Below are positions 61,198-64,000 of a stretch of 64,000 nucleotides of DNA, one piece after another (within the stretch, counting starts at the first letter, position 1; each line of letters starts with the position of its first letter). The translations under genes were made by a program, and so were the position numbers. Origin of the DNA: Elgaria multicarinata webbii (taxonomy: Eukaryota > Chordata > Lepidosauria > Squamata > Anguidae); contig NC_086179.1 in NCBI RefSeq assembly GCF_023053635.1, positions 2,246,001-2,310,000 on the forward strand. Reading direction: 5' to 3'. Below the pieces are notes generated by a model. That model was not told the DNA's origin. It was given only the letters and a program-made list of their open reading frames with translations, and made no database searches.

Positions 61198-61212
<15 letters not shown>

Positions 61213-61247
<35 letters not shown>
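61213..61247 (+). repeat. (TG)n microsatellite
   Basis: A (TC)n run passing into about 17 TG units. Confidence 0.95.
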
Positions 61248-61248
<1 letters not shown>

Positions 61249-61904
61249 CGCTCGCTCCCCCTATGGCAGCCTTCCCCAGATGGCTGGGAATGATGGGAGT
61301 TGCAGTCCAACAAATCTGGACGGCACCAGGTTGGGGAACACTGTCCTTTGTTTTTTGGACTGCTTGGTTTCCCCAACTCTTCTGATACCAACTTCTTGTG
61401 CGTGGATGATGCGATTTTGGTTAAATAAGGAGCCACACTTGGAAAAATGGAGATAGCAATGAGTATGAAGGAGCGTTACGCAGACACAAGGGCTCCCACA
61501 TTTTTTTTCCTCCTCCAGGGAAAATGTGCCCTGTGAAAGCCACTCTAACCCTTGCTACTGCCTGGGGACGAACTCTTAGATTCTTTCTCGGACAAGAGTT
61601 TCTTGGGAAGCCCCTGCTTTCTGACCTGGAACCCCTGCCCCTTAATTTCCAATGTGATGGAGTGGGGAGACTTCACTCTGCCCATGCTCAGAGGCCCATC
61701 ATGTCTTTCAGGTGGACCTCAGGCTTGGACTGACACTGCCCTCTTGGGGCCTGCACTCCTTCCCTCCCAGGGTTGTGTGTTTCTGGCTTGTTTTCTGCCC
61801 CTTTCCCTGGAAGTCCATTTTGGCCCAGAACGCGGAGGGCCACAACATCTGTCCCAGGCCCAGGCTCTGCTGCCAGGGTGCCTGGCCACGCTCCTGCTCC
61901 CTTA

Positions 61905-62697
61905 ACTCAGTGGCAAAGAGCACCTTTTATCAGCTCAGGCTGATATACCAGCTGCGCCCTTATCTGGACAGAGATAGCCTAGCTACAGTTATCCATGCTC
62001 TGATAACCTCTCGCTTGGATTACTGCAATGCGTTATACGTGGGGCTGCCTTTAAAAGTGGTCCGGAAGCTTCAGCTGGTACAAAATAGGGTAGCCCGTTT
62101 ACTAACAGGGACTGGCCGGCGAGATCACATTACGCCAGTCCTTTCACAACTTCATTGGCTGCCAGTCCAGGTCTGGGCCCGATTCAAAGTGCTGGTATTG
62201 ACATTTAAAGCCCTAAACGGTTTGGGGCCAGGTTATTTGAAGGAACGCCTCCTCCCATACGTACCTGCCTGGACCTTACGATCATCTACAGGGGCCCTTC
62301 TCCGTAAGCCCCTGCCAAAAGAAGTGAGGCAGGTGGCTACTAGGAGGAGGGCTTTCTCCGCTGTGGCACCCCGGCTGTGGAACGAGCTCCCCAGAGAGGT
62401 CCGCCTGGCGCCTACACTGTACTCCTTTCGTCGCCAGCTGAAGACCTTTTTATTCACTCAGTATTTTAACACTTAATTTTAACTTAAATTTAAATTTTAC
62501 TGTTTTAACTCTGTATTTTAATCTTATATCAACTTTGCTGTGTGGTTTTATCCTGGTTGTGCTTTTTATACTGTATTTCGTAATTGTGTTTTAACCTGTT
62601 GGGTGTTTTACTGTGGTTTTAATTTTTGTGAACCGCCCAGAGAGCTTCGGCTATTGGGCGGTATAGAAATGTAATAAATGAATAAATAAATAAATAG
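61905..62697 (+). repeat. L2-like LINE 3' end, best preserved
   Basis: About 187 codons of open reverse-transcriptase C-terminus: [80 protein letters not shown] and SFRRQLKTFLFTQYFNT. A 3' UTR follows, ending GGCTATTGGGCGGTATAGAA and AATAAATAAATAAA. 5'-truncated. Confidence 0.95.
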
Positions 62698-63659
62698 CCA
62701 TGTGTTGCGCTCTCCGATGCAGCTGACCGACGATCAACCTCTGGGTTGATTAGGGGCCAACGGGTGCATGTTTGGGCACAAAGTTGTGAGGTGGGGGGAG
62801 GATTTTTTGCCTGTCCCTCCTCCAAGAACGCTGGAGGCGTTGTCTCTGCCTTCCAGGATGCTGCGAGCCGCAGACATTCAGCGCTTGCACGAGGAGTTTG
62901 GCCCCTGGTAAGTTAACAGGTGACTTATTGCCCCCAGTTGCAGCTCCGGTTAGCTCAGGGCTGCTCTGGGTCGCCTTGCATAAGACCAGGGGCTATAAAG
63001 GGCAGGGCGGGTGGGCCCTTCGTCCCAGAGATCCGTTCGGGCTCCTGTGCCTCCCTGCGGCTGCAGAGATGAAGGTGGTGAAGACGGTGAGTGGCTTGGC
63101 CCAGCCAAACCTCTCTAGAGGGAGAAAGCAGAAGGCAAACGGGGAAGGAGGTGGAGGAGCAGAACCCCAGGATGCAAGACGGACACGGGGGGGGGGGGGG
63201 AGGAGGAGGCGGAGGCAGGAACTGGGTGTGAAGGCTAAAAGATCCCACTCACCCACTCATGCAGACCCCTAAGGACACCCTAGGAATCTGAGCACGTTCC
63301 ACAGTTCGGGAGCTACAAATCCAAAGTGACTTCTTTTTACAAAAATGGAAGCTTGAGTCCAGGAATAAGTTTCCAGGCCAGCAAAGGATGGAATACCCGG
63401 GATGATTCCCCACCCTGCCCTGATTTAGGGGAAAGGTTGCTACGAAGGTAATAAGCAGAGGCTGGGTTTTGCTTTTGCCCCGGATTGCATTTTTAACAGA
63501 GCCTTATCTTTTTTTCTTGTTGTTGCGAAGGAAAGTTTCCATTAGGAAACGTTCCTACTGCCATGATAACGCGCCCTCCTTTTTGTTCCTTTCACTGCCC
63601 AAGATTGGCCAAAGGCATCCTATTGTACCCACAAACACGACGTGATCCTTGGCTTAAGG
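62698..63659. other. No secure gene; possible exon at 62,857
   Basis: Contains the weak exon candidate and a G-rich run (63,188-63,201). No repeat recognised. Confidence 0.4.
62857..62907 (+). other. Weak candidate initiator exon of an unidentified downstream gene
   Basis: CTTCCAG precedes an ATG at 62,858 that opens 16 codons (MLRAADIQRLHEEFGP) and runs into a strong donor CCTG/GTAAGT. I do not recognise the peptide. The next AG-GT interval (around 63,066-63,086) would place a stop codon at the junction, so the continuation, if any, lies elsewhere or beyond the window. Confidence 0.2.
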
Positions 63660-63789
63660 CAGCCTTCCTCAACCTGGGGCGCTCCAGATGTGTTGGACTA
63701 CAACTCCCAGAATGCCCCAGCCGTCTGGCTGGGGCATTCTGGGAGATGCAGTCCAACACATCTGGAGTGCCCCAGGTTGAGGAAGGCTG
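63660..63789. mobile_element. hAT-like miniature fold-back element, second copy with perfect 8-bp duplication
   Basis: 130 bp: CAGCCTTCCTCAACCTGGGG ... CCCCAGGTTGAGGAAGGCTG; flanked by GCTTAAGG on both sides (63,652-63,659 and 63,790-63,797). Confidence 0.94.
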
Positions 63790-64000
63790 GCTTAAGGGAT
63801 CCTGGCACAGCAGGCCCAAGATATTTTGCTGCCTAAAATGAAGGACAAGATGGAGCCCCCTCCGATTCCATGTTCCAAAGCTGGTTGGACTAGCAGTTGA
63901 ATCTTTCTTCAACACCAGCAATGGGATGCCTGCTCCAGCATACCTGAAAGAAGCAGGCTAGCTTAGGGGGTTCAAGGCAGGCCCAGTGGCCCACAGCACT

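Noticed and set aside
1-64000. CRISPR arrays, operons, riboswitches or other prokaryotic systems
   Set aside because: The window is clearly vertebrate nuclear DNA. The only regular array (23,000-23,710) has no spacers of CRISPR type.
1-64000. Endogenous retroviruses, LTR elements or Polintons
   Set aside because: No long direct terminal repeats, primer-binding sites, or gag, pol-protease, integrase or capsid-like frames were seen. All reverse-transcriptase pieces are of CR1 or L2-like LINE type.

Overview
The window is vertebrate nuclear DNA, almost certainly from a squamate reptile (lizard or snake). It has intron-containing genes with GT-AG splice sites. It is dense in CR1 LINE 3' ends (tail ATTCTATGATTCTATG), L2-like LINE 3' ends (tail ...GGGCGGTATAAATG, then AATAAATAAA), a Sauria-type tRNA-derived SINE, hAT-like miniature elements with 8-bp target-site duplications, and long (ATT)n, (CA)n and (TTTA)n tracts. 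I saw no retrovirus, LTR element, Polinton or toxin gene. The species cannot be fixed from the sequence alone.

Minus strand, about 41.5 kb down to 0.67 kb: one essentially complete gene for giantin (GOLGB1), the giant coiled-coil tether of the Golgi. I could place 22 coding exons whose splice phases all join, giving about 3,214 residues (human giantin, from memory, is about 3,260). A probable non-coding first exon lies in a CpG island at 41.0-41.9 kb. The initiator exon is at 36,394. Two giant exons (16,160-21,147 and 12,423-14,373) carry about 70 percent of the protein. The last exon (1,727-1,861) encodes the C-terminal membrane anchor, followed by a 3' UTR of about 1 kb and a poly(A) signal at 686-691.

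Plus strand, 43.2-55.5 kb: a complete four-exon gene for a guanylate-cyclase-activating protein (GCAP, recoverin/NCS family; 190 residues). It is closest by eye to GCAP1 (GUCA1A) but lies head-to-head with GOLGB1, 1.8 kb from its first exon. From memory this is not a GCAP locus in mammals, so it looks like an extra GCAP paralog. The protein should be a photoreceptor calcium sensor for retinal guanylate cyclase, unrelated in function to giantin; the two share only location.

From 55.5 kb to the end I find no secure gene. The stretch holds the GCAP 3' flank, repeats, an L2-like LINE with a 187-codon open reverse-transcriptase tail (61.9-62.7 kb), and one weak candidate initiator exon at 62,857-62,907.

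The most unusual structure is in the repeats. There is an 11-unit 57/62-bp tandem array capped by an inverted unit (23,000-23,710). Nested transposons lie inside GOLGB1 intron 1 beside its promoter (39,683-41,017). Several splice sites are hugged by transposons or satellites, including a GOLGB1 acceptor whose branch-point zone lies inside a transposon terminal repeat.
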